Assembly: GCF_028464145.1 (NCBI RefSeq)
Contig: NZ_JAQPCG010000006.1
Span: 310,001 to 374,000, forward strand
Reading direction: 5' to 3'
Source of the DNA: Maribacter sp. PR1
GTDB lineage: Bacteria; Bacteroidota; Bacteroidia; Flavobacteriales; Flavobacteriaceae
Length of the DNA: 64,000 bases
Shown: piece after piece, positions 7,588 to 15,608 of the stretch
How positions within the stretch are numbered: position 1 is the first letter of the stretch
Layout of the letters: every line of letters starts with the position of its first letter
Notes under the pieces: generated by a model
The model's database searches: none
What the model was told of the DNA's origin: nothing
The model's input: the letters and a program-made list of their open reading frames with translations, nothing else
Made by a program: the position numbers and the translations under genes

Positions 7588-9285
7588 ATGAATGGAACCC
7601 AGTGGATTATTTTCATCTTAATAATACAAGTAATTCATTTTCTTGGAACATGGAAATTATACGTAAAAGCAGGTAGAAAAGCTTGGGAAGCAGCAGTTCC
7701 AATATATAATGCTATTATATTAATGCAAATCATCAACAGGCCTAAATGGTGGGTGATTTTGTTGTTTATACCTATTATTAATCTGTTAATGTTTCCAGTA
7801 ATCTGGGTGGAAACGATTAGGAGTTTTGGTAGAAATAGTCTAGTGGAGTCCTGGTTAGTTGTTCTTACCCTTGGTTTCTATATTTATTATGTCAATTATG
7901 CGCTGGATGTAAAATACATTGAAAATAGGAGTTTGCATCCGGGAACGGCTCTTGGCGAATGGGTAAGTTCTATTGTCTTCGCCGTAGTAGCGGCAACCTT
8001 GGTGCACACTTACTTTATACAGCCATACGTTATTCCAACCGGTTCTTTGGAGCGAACCCTTAGGGTTGGTGACTTCCTATTTGTCAGCAAATTCCACTAT
8101 GGTGCTAGGGCGCCGATGACTACGGTTGCCGCACCTATGGTGCACGACACTCTGCCTATTATCGGGACTAAATCATACCTCAACAAGCCTCAACTGCCTT
8201 ACTTTCGTCTTCCTGGATTTACCAAAGTAGAACGAAACGATATTGTAGTTTTTAGTTGGCCAGCGGATACGGTAAGACAGTTTTTTAGAAAGGAAGCAGG
8301 AGTTAAAAAACCAATAGACAAGAAATCTAACTACGTTAAACGATGTGTTGGAATCCCCGGAGATTCAATCGAAGTGATTGATGGTTATGTTCATGTTAAC
8401 GGCAAACAACTGGAACTGCCGGGAAGTGCAAAACCACAATACGATTATTTAGTCTACTCTCAAAAAGGTGTTTCTTCAAGATTATTCGATCAATTGGGGA
8501 TAACTGATTTTACTAGAAAATATATTTCCGGACCTGTTAACCAAGAACAGGTACAAGCCATAAGCCCTTATATAAAAGGTTATAATCAATTGGGCGATGG
8601 ACAATTGGAACTCTATACCGGTAGTTCCGGGATACCAACTGGTACCATTCGCAAATATCGATTATCGTTAAAGGAGGTTACTGATCGGGAGCGTTTAGTT
8701 CCCTTAACCGATGAGATGGTGCAGACCTTGAGAAATGACTCTGGTATTGATTCTGTGGTTCGACAAATTATACCTAAAGGACAAAGAGGAATTAACCTTT
8801 TTCCTCAAAGTCCGGACTATCCATGGAATTACAGTCAAATGGGGCCAATTTACATACCTAAGGAAGGGACTACAGTTCCTTTAAGTTTAAAAGTGCTTCC
8901 ACTTTATAAAAAAATAATTAGGGAATATGAAGGCAATACCATTGATATATCTGGTAATCAAATAAGTCTCAATGGAGAAATTGTAGACTCCTATACCTTT
9001 AAGCAAGACTATTACTGGATGATGGGTGACAATAGAGATCACTCCGAGGACAGTAGAGCTTGGGGATACGTTCCCGAAAATCATATTGTAGGAACTCCAA
9101 TTTTTATTTGGATGAGTTTTGATAATTTTACGGAAAGTATTTCTAACTGGAGACCTAGATGGAACCGAATCTTCACCACCGTGAATGGAGATGGAGAGCC
9201 ACAGTCTTATTTTAAGTATTTCCTTATTCTTTTGGTCGCCTATTTCGTGGGCAGTTGGTTTTGGAAAAGAAAAAAGTCAAAGTAA
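7588..9285 (+). CDS. lepB: Signal peptidase I, large Bacteroidota form
   Basis: Membrane-bound Ser/Lys protease that removes signal peptides from exported proteins. The first 110 residues form an extra multi-span membrane domain (DUF5684-like). The classical anchor helix at about 125-145 is followed by box B as IPTGSLERTL with the presumed catalytic Ser at about 153. The general-base Lys is in YVKRCVGIPGD (about 251), and box E is GDNRDHSEDSR (about 480). The roughly 220 residues between boxes D and E are far longer than in small SPases and probably fold as an extended beta cap. A last membrane helix and the basic tail WFWKRKKSK end the protein. Box B has Leu where many enzymes have Met. Confidence 0.93.
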   Translation: MNGTQWIIFILIIQVIHFLGTWKLYVKAGRKAWEAAVPIYNAIILMQIINRPKWWVILLFIPIINLLMFPVIWVETIRSFGRNSLVESWLVVLTLGFYIYYVNYALDVKYIENRSLHPGTALGEWVSSIVFAVVAATLVHTYFIQPYVIPTGSLERTLRVGDFLFVSKFHYGARAPMTTVAAPMVHDTLPIIGTKSYLNKPQLPYFRLPGFTKVERNDIVVFSWPADTVRQFFRKEAGVKKPIDKKSNYVKRCVGIPGDSIEVIDGYVHVNGKQLELPGSAKPQYDYLVYSQKGVSSRLFDQLGITDFTRKYISGPVNQEQVQAISPYIKGYNQLGDGQLELYTGSSGIPTGTIRKYRLSLKEVTDRERLVPLTDEMVQTLRNDSGIDSVVRQIIPKGQRGINLFPQSPDYPWNYSQMGPIYIPKEGTTVPLSLKVLPLYKKIIREYEGNTIDISGNQISLNGEIVDSYTFKQDYYWMMGDNRDHSEDSRAWGYVPENHIVGTPIFIWMSFDNFTESISNWRPRWNRIFTTVNGDGEPQSYFKYFLILLVAYFVGSWFWKRKKSK

Positions 9286-9300
9286 TTCCATAAGATTAGA

Positions 9301-9927
9301 ATGACCGTATTACATCCTGCATATTTTCCAAATGCCGCCTTTTTCAGCATATTTATGACCGCCGAAAAGGTTACATGGGAATATCATGACAATTACCAGA
9401 AACAGACTTTTAGAAATAGGGCCTATATCTGTACGGACAGGGGTAGACATATGCTAAGTATTCCCATTTTGCACACCAAAAGTGAGCATGGAAGACAACA
9501 ATACAAAGACGTAAGGATTGATAATTCATATTCTTGGCAACGCCTACACTGGAGAACATTGGAAACTGCCTATAGGACCTCTCCCTTTTTTGAGTTTTAT
9601 GAAGATGAGATAAAACCCTTGTATGAAACACCGTTTGAATTTCTAATTAATTTCAACCTTAAGACCATAGAAATTATTTGTGAGTTACTAGAGATTGAAT
9701 TTCCAGAAGAGCGGACAAAGGAATACGCACTAAATTATGATATGGATAATCGGTTTTTAGTCAATGCGAAAAAAGAAATTAAACTGGATGCACCCGAATA
9801 CGTTCAGGTATTTGGCGAACGACACGGTTTCATCCCTAACCTGAGTATTTTGGACCTACTTTTCAATCTTGGACCTAATACTACAACCTATTTAAGGGAT
9901 GTTGAAATCAACAGCCTAAATGCTTAG
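9301..9927 (+). CDS. WbqC family protein
   Basis: WbqC-like protein of 208 residues, a family found next to polysaccharide genes and widespread in Bacteroidota; biochemical role unresolved. The N terminus LHPAYFPNAAFFSIFMTAEK and the segment TFRNRAYICTDRG are characteristic, as is the W-R-LHWRTLETAYRTSPFFEFY stretch near residues 79-99. No signal peptide, so it is cytoplasmic. It lies 15 bp after lepB and overlaps the next gene by 8 bp, so the three genes probably form one transcript. Confidence 0.85.
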   Translation: MTVLHPAYFPNAAFFSIFMTAEKVTWEYHDNYQKQTFRNRAYICTDRGRHMLSIPILHTKSEHGRQQYKDVRIDNSYSWQRLHWRTLETAYRTSPFFEFYEDEIKPLYETPFEFLINFNLKTIEIICELLEIEFPEERTKEYALNYDMDNRFLVNAKKEIKLDAPEYVQVFGERHGFIPNLSILDLLFNLGPNTTTYLRDVEINSLNA

Positions 9928-10240
9928 GTTCTTTATACATTACGGAATTCACTTCATAGTGCCCTTTATAGTGGCATTTCTTTTTTATAAAGCGCATTTT
10001 TGGAAGATTAGCCTGATACTGATTTCGGCCATTCTAATTGATATAGACCACTTATTGGCCACTCCCCTATTCGACGCTAATCGTTGTAGTATAGGCTTTC
10101 ACCCCCTGCACAGTTATGGGGCAATATTCGTTTATATTTTGATGTTGTTTTGGCAAAGAACAAGGATATGGGGAATAGCATTTTTACTCCATATGATTGC
10201 CGACCTAGCGGACTGCTTCTTTATCCGCTCCTATTCTTAG
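9920..10240 (+). CDS. DUF6122 family membrane protein
   Basis: Small integral membrane protein, 106 residues, with about three to four hydrophobic helices. Conserved polar groups sit in the membrane part: IDIDHLLATP (about 41-50), CSIGFHPLHSY, and HMIADLADC near the end. Asp/His clusters like these recall metal-dependent membrane hydrolases (YdjM/DUF457-like), but that is inference. The final 36 bases overlap the tail of the EEP-family gene on the opposite strand. Confidence 0.75.
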   Translation: MLRFFIHYGIHFIVPFIVAFLFYKAHFWKISLILISAILIDIDHLLATPLFDANRCSIGFHPLHSYGAIFVYILMLFWQRTRIWGIAFLLHMIADLADCFFIRSYS

Positions 10241-11239
10241 GGTGGCCATAATCGGCTCATGATCGGATAGTTTCACATTATAATTTTCATGTTCTAAAAC
10301 CTCGATACCGGGGTCTGTTAGAATAAAATCAATCCTTAAAGGAAACTTCCAAAAATTAATTGTTCTACCATAACCAAAACCTTTTTCCTCAAAAGAATCT
10401 TTCATGTCGTTTTTGACGGCGTTATAAGCATAAGAATACTGAGTATTATTGAAATCTGCACAAACTATTTTTTTGTAATTCACTAAATCCATATGATTTC
10501 GAATCAAATCCGCCTGTTCCTGTTGTTTGGCAAACGAATTTCTTAATCGACCCAATAGCCTATCAGAACGTTCCCTTTTAATACTTCTTGGACGCACCTT
10601 TAAAGATTCTAAATGTAAATTGTAAACTCTTACCGTATCCTTGTTATAAAGTACATCGACATAACTTGCACCATTCCCTGAGTTAGGAAAATTTATGTTT
10701 CCTTTATCAACAATAGGATATTTTGAATATATTGCCATGAGTACCCCAGCTTCTTTCGAATACTTTTGACGATTTATAAACCTATAGGGATAATTGACAA
10801 ATAATTTTTTCCATATCCGCCGATAACCAAATTCCTGAAAACAAATAATATCAGGATTTTGATTTTGAATAAAATCTTCAAAGACTTGAATATTCGGCCT
10901 AGTCATTTCTGTTGGATGCCCCTCAAAACCTTGGATATTAAAACTCATCACTTTCAATACATTTTCCGATGCAGATTTGTCCATAGAATTAAACTGAACA
11001 AAGGAACCCAAAACAAAATATCCCACTGCTAAAACGGTAAACGATAGCCATACCCTTTTTGGAGAGACCATTAACCAATACAAGAGAAAAAGAAGATTGA
11101 CCAGCACCAATAAAGGAACGGTCAGACTTAAAAATGAAAGACTGGCAGACTTGGTATAAGGGACTACACAAGCCAGAAATAGCAAAGCTGAAAAAAGTAT
11201 ATTTAACCCGTATACGGTTTTACTCCAAAAGGACATCAC
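10205..11239 (-). CDS. Endonuclease/exonuclease/phosphatase family protein, membrane-anchored
   Basis: Predicted metal-dependent phosphohydrolase of the EEP (DNase I-like) superfamily. Residues 1-75 form about three membrane helices. The catalytic domain then shows KVMSFNIQGF (Asn), DIICFQEFGY (Glu), CADFNNTQ (Asp and Asn) and the closing LSDHEPIMA (Asp-His), so the active site looks complete. The substrate is unknown; nucleic acid or phospholipid headgroups are possible. It is the last gene of the mutL-rhomboid operon, 8 bp after the second rhomboid. Its 3' end overlaps the convergent DUF6122 gene by 36 bp. Confidence 0.86.
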   Translation of the reverse strand: MMSFWSKTVYGLNILFSALLFLACVVPYTKSASLSFLSLTVPLLVLVNLLFLLYWLMVSPKRVWLSFTVLAVGYFVLGSFVQFNSMDKSASENVLKVMSFNIQGFEGHPTEMTRPNIQVFEDFIQNQNPDIICFQEFGYRRIWKKLFVNYPYRFINRQKYSKEAGVLMAIYSKYPIVDKGNINFPNSGNGASYVDVLYNKDTVRVYNLHLESLKVRPRSIKRERSDRLLGRLRNSFAKQQEQADLIRNHMDLVNYKKIVCADFNNTQYSYAYNAVKNDMKDSFEEKGFGYGRTINFWKFPLRIDFILTDPGIEVLEHENYNVKLSDHEPIMATLRIGADKEAVR

Positions 11240-11247
11240 TAATATTT

Positions 11248-12123
11248 TTATTCCTTTCCGGCCTTGAACAAAAAATCCTTTTCGGCCTTGGAAAGGCTTT
11301 CATATCCTGACTTACTAATTTTGTCCAAAATGGCATCTACCTTTTTCTGTTTGCTTTGCGCATCATAATCTTTGGAACTACCACCAGTAGTATTCTTACG
11401 CTTATTCTTATAGACAGTTTTCATGGGTGCCTTTCGTTCAGATTTTTTAAACATATTCGTAAGACCATCCAAAAGCTTTGAAAAACCAGACCCTATATCA
11501 TTCCCTTTAAATAGTTGGTTAGCATATAAATAACCTAGCAACGCTCCGCCCAAATGGGCTAAATGTCCTCCTGCATTACCACTTGGCAACTGAATCAAAT
11601 CCATTACCACTACAAAGACACCGATATACCATAGCTTAACATTAAAGAAAATAACCCTAACCTCTTGGTTGGGTATATAAGTGCATATGAAAATTAAGAT
11701 GGCGCTAGCACCGGCTGAAGCACCTATCAAAGCAGCGCTAACATTAAAAAAAGCAGGAAAAATATTGTATCCAAACATAAAAAAGAGCCCCCCAAGAACC
11801 ACTCCCAAAAAATAAACGTTCAAAAATCGTCGTCCATCAAAAAGATTTAGAAAAATTCTTCCAACGAAAAATATAAGTAACATATTCCAGAACAAATGGC
11901 CCAAACCACCATGAAAAAAGGAATAGGTAATAATAGACCATGGTTGAACCAAAAACGCAAAAAAATCATTTGGCAATTCAAACCACTGTACAATAGTATT
12001 TTTAGAAATCCCCAATAAAAATGGGATAAGCGCATTTACAATAAATACAACAACGTTGACTGCGATAAGCTTTTCCGCCACACTCAACCTCTCAAACTGG
12101 TATCTTAAATTGTTTCCTGCCAT
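11248..12123 (-). CDS. Rhomboid family intramembrane serine protease with cytoplasmic tail
   Basis: Six-helix intramembrane serine protease. The catalytic serine lies in IGASAGASA (about 131) and the histidine in GGHLAHLGGA (about 187); the L1-loop segment appears as HGGLGHLFWNMLLIFFVG. After the membrane core there is a basic linker (MKTVYKNKRKNTTGG) and a charged C-terminal domain with KKVDAILDKISKSGYESL, the usual DUF6576-type tail of flavobacterial rhomboids. It overlaps the preceding rhomboid gene by one base. The serine context GASA differs from the strict GxSG motif but is common in this lineage. Confidence 0.9.
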   Translation of the reverse strand: MAGNNLRYQFERLSVAEKLIAVNVVVFIVNALIPFLLGISKNTIVQWFELPNDFFAFLVQPWSIITYSFFHGGLGHLFWNMLLIFFVGRIFLNLFDGRRFLNVYFLGVVLGGLFFMFGYNIFPAFFNVSAALIGASAGASAILIFICTYIPNQEVRVIFFNVKLWYIGVFVVVMDLIQLPSGNAGGHLAHLGGALLGYLYANQLFKGNDIGSGFSKLLDGLTNMFKKSERKAPMKTVYKNKRKNTTGGSSKDYDAQSKQKKVDAILDKISKSGYESLSKAEKDFLFKAGKE

Positions 12124-12869
12124 TATCTATCCCAGCGATTATTGTTAAACTGATTCTTCTTCCAGTACCACATCATCAAGAATCCAACTAAAGCACCTCC
12201 GACATGGGCAAAATGTGCTATACCCTGACCAAAAATACCATAGCCCGTTATCCCTGAGAACAAGTCCAAAGCAATCAATACCGGTATAAAATATTTTGCC
12301 TTGATAGGTACGGGCAGAAACAAAAGAAACAGTTCGCTATTGGGATAAGACATTCCAAAGGCGACAAGTATACCATAAATTGCTCCAGAAGCCCCGACCG
12401 CGGGGGTATGATATGCACTTAAAAAGTTATCGATCGTGGTTTTACCAGCTATATTGTACCATTCTGTATTGTATTGTCCACTAGATACTATCTCCATGAC
12501 AGTACTTTCGGAAACACCCGAATTAACAATTGCATTCAATCCTTCTTGAAAATAATAATAGTTTACCCCAGTATGGAGCAATGCCGCACCAAGTCCTGCC
12601 GAAAAATAAAAGAACAAAAACTTGTTCCGTCCCCACATTCGTTCCAGCGGTGTTCCAAAGGCGTATAGCGCATACATATTAAATGCTATATGCATAAAAC
12701 CGCCATGCATAAACATATGGGTTACTATCTGCCAAATACCAAAGTTTTCATTCTTCGGAAACCAAAGGGAGAACCATTGATACATTTGGTCCCCGTAAAT
12801 TTGAGTGGCCACAAAAAATAAAATATTGATAATCAATAAGTGTTTTATCGCCTCGGTTAATCTGCTCAT
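12123..12869 (-). CDS. Rhomboid family intramembrane serine protease
   Basis: Second rhomboid protease, 248 residues, lacking the C-terminal tail of its neighbour. The motif set is canonical: HGGFMHIAFNMYALYAFG (loop 1 and helix 2), VGASGAIYGI with the nucleophile at about 158, and FAHVGGALVGF with the catalytic His at about 218. A loop of about 50 residues between helices 3 and 4 is longer than in GlpG. It begins immediately after the mutL stop and overlaps the next gene by one base, so mutL and both rhomboids are one operon. Confidence 0.92.
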   Translation of the reverse strand: MSRLTEAIKHLLIINILFFVATQIYGDQMYQWFSLWFPKNENFGIWQIVTHMFMHGGFMHIAFNMYALYAFGTPLERMWGRNKFLFFYFSAGLGAALLHTGVNYYYFQEGLNAIVNSGVSESTVMEIVSSGQYNTEWYNIAGKTTIDNFLSAYHTPAVGASGAIYGILVAFGMSYPNSELFLLFLPVPIKAKYFIPVLIALDLFSGITGYGIFGQGIAHFAHVGGALVGFLMMWYWKKNQFNNNRWDR

Positions 12870-14711
12870 CTAAATAAATTTTCGATCAATATCATTTTCT
12901 GTAATCGTCGTATAGGTTCTTTTATTAAAAGGACTTAACGTACTTTCTTTGCAAGCGAACAACTTATTCACCAAACTAATCTGTGAAAGTTCATCCAAAA
13001 CCTCACCGGTCTTAACGGATAGTGTTTTGGACAGCGTTTTGGCCAACATATCCACTTGGGAAAAACTATCCTCGGAAACTTCCATTTGAAAATCGGAAAT
13101 GAGTTGTTCCATGACCATTTGCACTTCACTTTCGGTAACGACCACGGGAACACCCTTTACTTCAACTGTTTCATTGGTCATTTCTCCAAAAACAAAACCA
13201 ACCGCACACAAACTTTCTTTTATTTCCTTTAAGATGGCTAACTCACTCTTGGTAAAATTAAGGGTTAAAGGGAATAATAATTGTTGACTTACCGCTTCTT
13301 GTATGGTGATATTTTTTAAAAACCCTTCATAAAGCACACGCTGATGGGCTCTACTCTGGTTAATAATCAACATTCCAGATTTTATGGTCGATACAATATA
13401 TTTTTTTCTAAGTTGAAAGGTTGTGGTTACGGTGTCTTGGGTTTCTATATCCGAATCAAAGATAGTACTGTTTATTTCTTCGGATTCCATTTCCATAATT
13501 CCAGATCCACTACTAGGTACTTTTCGATCGAGACCCTGATAAATATTCTCCCAGCCTCTGGCACTTGTCTTTGTAAAACCTGATGCTCTTGAGCTTCCTG
13601 ATTGCTTAAAGGGATTAAAATCAGAATCAACCGTTATGCCGGGTACGGCAGCCGATCTATTCTTAAAATCATAAGGAGTTTCTAGGTTTTGGTCTTTTTC
13701 AAAATCAAGTGAAGGAACCACATTGAACTGCCCCAAACTATGCTTTATGGTCGATTTTAGATAAGCATATAAAGTGTGCTCATCATCAAACTTTACTTCA
13801 GTTTTTGTAGGATGTATATTGATGTCGATAGTGGATGGGTCAACATCTAAACGAATAAAATAACCTGGATGTGTACCCGATTTTATCAATCCTTCAAAAG
13901 CGCCCAACACGGCATGATGCAGATACGGACTTTTTATAAATCGATTGTTTGCGAAAAAAAATTGTTCCCCCCTGCTCTTCTTGGCAAATTCCGGCTTCTG
14001 TATATAGCCAGATATTTTTACCACGTTGGTCTCCTCATTGATTGGAACCAGTTTTTCATTGGTTTTCCTACCAAAAACCTGAACGATTCTTTTTTTAAAA
14101 TCATTGTTTGGAAGATTAAAAACATCACTTCCATTATTATAAAAACTGAACGAAATTTGGGGATGTGCCAACGCCACCCTGTGAAACTCATCCGTTATAT
14201 GGCGGAACTCCACTTGATCCGACTTTAAAAAATTACGTCTGGCGGGTATATTGAAAAAAAGATTTTTTACTAACATGGAAGTACCTTTGGGAACCACCGC
14301 AACTTCCTGACCTACAATTTTACTTCCTTCAATTTTAATATGGGTTCCTACCTCATCATCTTGGGTTCGCGTCATCATTTCTACATGTGAAATTGCAGCA
14401 ATGGACGCCAGTGCCTCCCCTCTAAAACCTTTGGTATGTAAATTAAACAGATCTTCCGCCTTCTGTATTTTGGAAGTCGCATGACGTTCAAAACTAAGTC
14501 TGGCATCTGTTTCGGTCATACCAATGCCATTATCGACCACCTGAATTAAGGTTTTTCCTCCATCCTTTACAATTAACTGTATATCACTTGCTTGGGCATC
14601 AATGGCATTCTCCAGCAACTCCTTTACCACGGAGGCCGGTCGCTGAACTACTTCTCCCGCTGCAATTTGGTTAGCAACGTGATCGGGTAAGAGTCTAATA
14701 ATATCCGCCAT
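12870..14711 (-). CDS. mutL: DNA mismatch repair protein MutL
   Basis: GHKL ATPase that couples MutS mismatch recognition to strand removal. The N-terminal ATPase is complete: NQIAAGEVVQRPASVVKELL, ENAIDA, VDNGIGM, TKGFRGEAL and FNIPARRNFLKS. A disordered linker (about 340-430) leads to the C-terminal dimerisation domain. There the endonuclease motif DQHA(X)2E(X)4E is not intact: the corresponding segment reads NQSRAHQRVLYE (about 449-460), and the late CPHGRP motif reads SPFNKRTYTT. Only the last Glu is kept. The length of 613 is usual. It is the second gene of a five-gene minus-strand operon. Confidence 0.95.
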   Translation of the reverse strand: MADIIRLLPDHVANQIAAGEVVQRPASVVKELLENAIDAQASDIQLIVKDGGKTLIQVVDNGIGMTETDARLSFERHATSKIQKAEDLFNLHTKGFRGEALASIAAISHVEMMTRTQDDEVGTHIKIEGSKIVGQEVAVVPKGTSMLVKNLFFNIPARRNFLKSDQVEFRHITDEFHRVALAHPQISFSFYNNGSDVFNLPNNDFKKRIVQVFGRKTNEKLVPINEETNVVKISGYIQKPEFAKKSRGEQFFFANNRFIKSPYLHHAVLGAFEGLIKSGTHPGYFIRLDVDPSTIDINIHPTKTEVKFDDEHTLYAYLKSTIKHSLGQFNVVPSLDFEKDQNLETPYDFKNRSAAVPGITVDSDFNPFKQSGSSRASGFTKTSARGWENIYQGLDRKVPSSGSGIMEMESEEINSTIFDSDIETQDTVTTTFQLRKKYIVSTIKSGMLIINQSRAHQRVLYEGFLKNITIQEAVSQQLLFPLTLNFTKSELAILKEIKESLCAVGFVFGEMTNETVEVKGVPVVVTESEVQMVMEQLISDFQMEVSEDSFSQVDMLAKTLSKTLSVKTGEVLDELSQISLVNKLFACKESTLSPFNKRTYTTITENDIDRKFI

Positions 14712-14713
14712 TA

Positions 14714-15010
14714 TCAGGAATAAAATATGGAAAGGTCAAAATCAATTATAAAAAGGAAAATAAGTATAAGAACCACTAAAATAATAGCGAAACGAATTTT
14801 TACATTTCGATCACCCTCTCTACGGGTATCTTCCAAAGCATTACTGATTTTATTTTTTAAACCCCGTTGATTGTGGACCGTACTTCTAAACTGGTCGAAC
14901 TTAGGTTCTATTTTATACGGGTTCCCCTTACCCTTATCATCATAAAATCTAGGATTATATTCGAATTGCCTATTCTTTCGTAAACGTGTTATTTTACTTA
15001 GCATTCCCAT
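14714..15010 (-). CDS. Small conserved flavobacterial membrane protein
   Basis: Unrecognised function; 98 residues. A basic, tyrosine-rich N terminus (RLRKNRQFEYNPRFYDDKG) and a charged middle region precede one C-terminal membrane span (about 73-93), so it is probably a tail-anchored or inside-facing protein. It lies 2 bp upstream of mutL and starts the operon. ATG 15010 is adopted; ATG 15004 two codons later is also possible. Similar proteins may carry a riboflavin synthase name because they sit next to ribH, but nothing here resembles that enzyme. Confidence 0.72.
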   Translation of the reverse strand: MGMLSKITRLRKNRQFEYNPRFYDDKGKGNPYKIEPKFDQFRSTVHNQRGLKNKISNALEDTRREGDRNVKIRFAIILVVLILIFLFIIDFDLSIFYS

Positions 15011-15015
15011 AACCT

Positions 15016-15023
15016 CAAAGTTA
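15016..15023 (-). promoter_or_regulatory. -7 box of the mutL operon
   Basis: Minus-strand TAACTTTG matches TAnnTTTG and ends 5 nt before the ATG at 15010. No TTG at -33 spacing. It lies just downstream of the ribH terminator on the same strand. Confidence 0.55.
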
Positions 15024-15033
15024 CTTAAAATAG

Positions 15034-15058
15034 AAAAAAAGGCCCCATAGGGAAAGCC
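15034..15058 (-). terminator. Terminator after ribH
   Basis: On the minus strand GGC-TTT-CCC-TAT-GGG-GCC can fold as a short GC-rich hairpin followed by seven T. It separates the TPR-ribH unit from the mutL operon. Confidence 0.5.
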
Positions 15059-15125
15059 AAAATTTGTTAACAGAATGCTATGGTCAATTACATTGAATAG
15101 AAGATTCTTAGAATAAAGTATATTG

Positions 15126-15608
15126 CTAAGCTCCTAAAACGGCCATTTTGATTGCCGCTATGGCAGCTTCCGCGCCCTTATTACCGTGTTTACCCCCACT
15201 ACGGTCAATGGCTTGTTGCATAGTATTATCCGTTAAAACGCAGAATATTACCGGAACCCTGTGTAAAACGTTAAGGTCTTTGATACCTTGCGCAGTAGCA
15301 CTACAAACAAAATCGAAGTGTTTAGTTTCACCCTGTATAACACTTCCAATGGCAATGATAGCATCCGGTTTTTCCTGTTGTATCATCCTTTTACAACCAT
15401 AAGTAAGCTCAAAACTACCAGGCACATTCCATCTAATAATATTGGAATCCTGAGCACCACAATCTTTAAGTGCTAACTCGGCACCTTGATATAAGCCTTC
15501 CGTAATATTGGAATTCCACTCAGATACAACAATCCCAAACCGAAGGTCTTTCGCATTTGGGATTGTTTCCTTATCGTATTCGGATAAATTTTTGTTTTCC
15601 GTGGCCAT
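15126..15608 (-). CDS. ribH: 6,7-Dimethyl-8-ribityllumazine synthase
   Basis: Condenses 5-amino-6-ribitylaminouracil with dihydroxybutanone phosphate in riboflavin synthesis. The 160 residues match the family. Seen motifs: VSEWNSNITEGLYQGA, the phosphate-binding VPGSFELTYG, GSVIQGETKHFDFV with the catalytic His, and the C-terminal GNKGAEAA. The stop is followed by a 115-bp gap with a terminator. Its start coincides with the stop of the upstream TPR gene (one-base overlap), so the pair is co-translated. Confidence 0.97.
   Translation of the reverse strand: MATENKNLSEYDKETIPNAKDLRFGIVVSEWNSNITEGLYQGAELALKDCGAQDSNIIRWNVPGSFELTYGCKRMIQQEKPDAIIAIGSVIQGETKHFDFVCSATAQGIKDLNVLHRVPVIFCVLTDNTMQQAIDRSGGKHGNKGAEAAIAAIKMAVLGA

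Noticed and set aside
13869-14228. 119-codon plus-strand frame inside mutL
   Set aside because: It is antisense to a complete, well-conserved gene, has no recognisable motif and no promoter; other similar antisense frames (for example 53611-54117, 41400-41777, 62222-62656) were dropped for the same reason.
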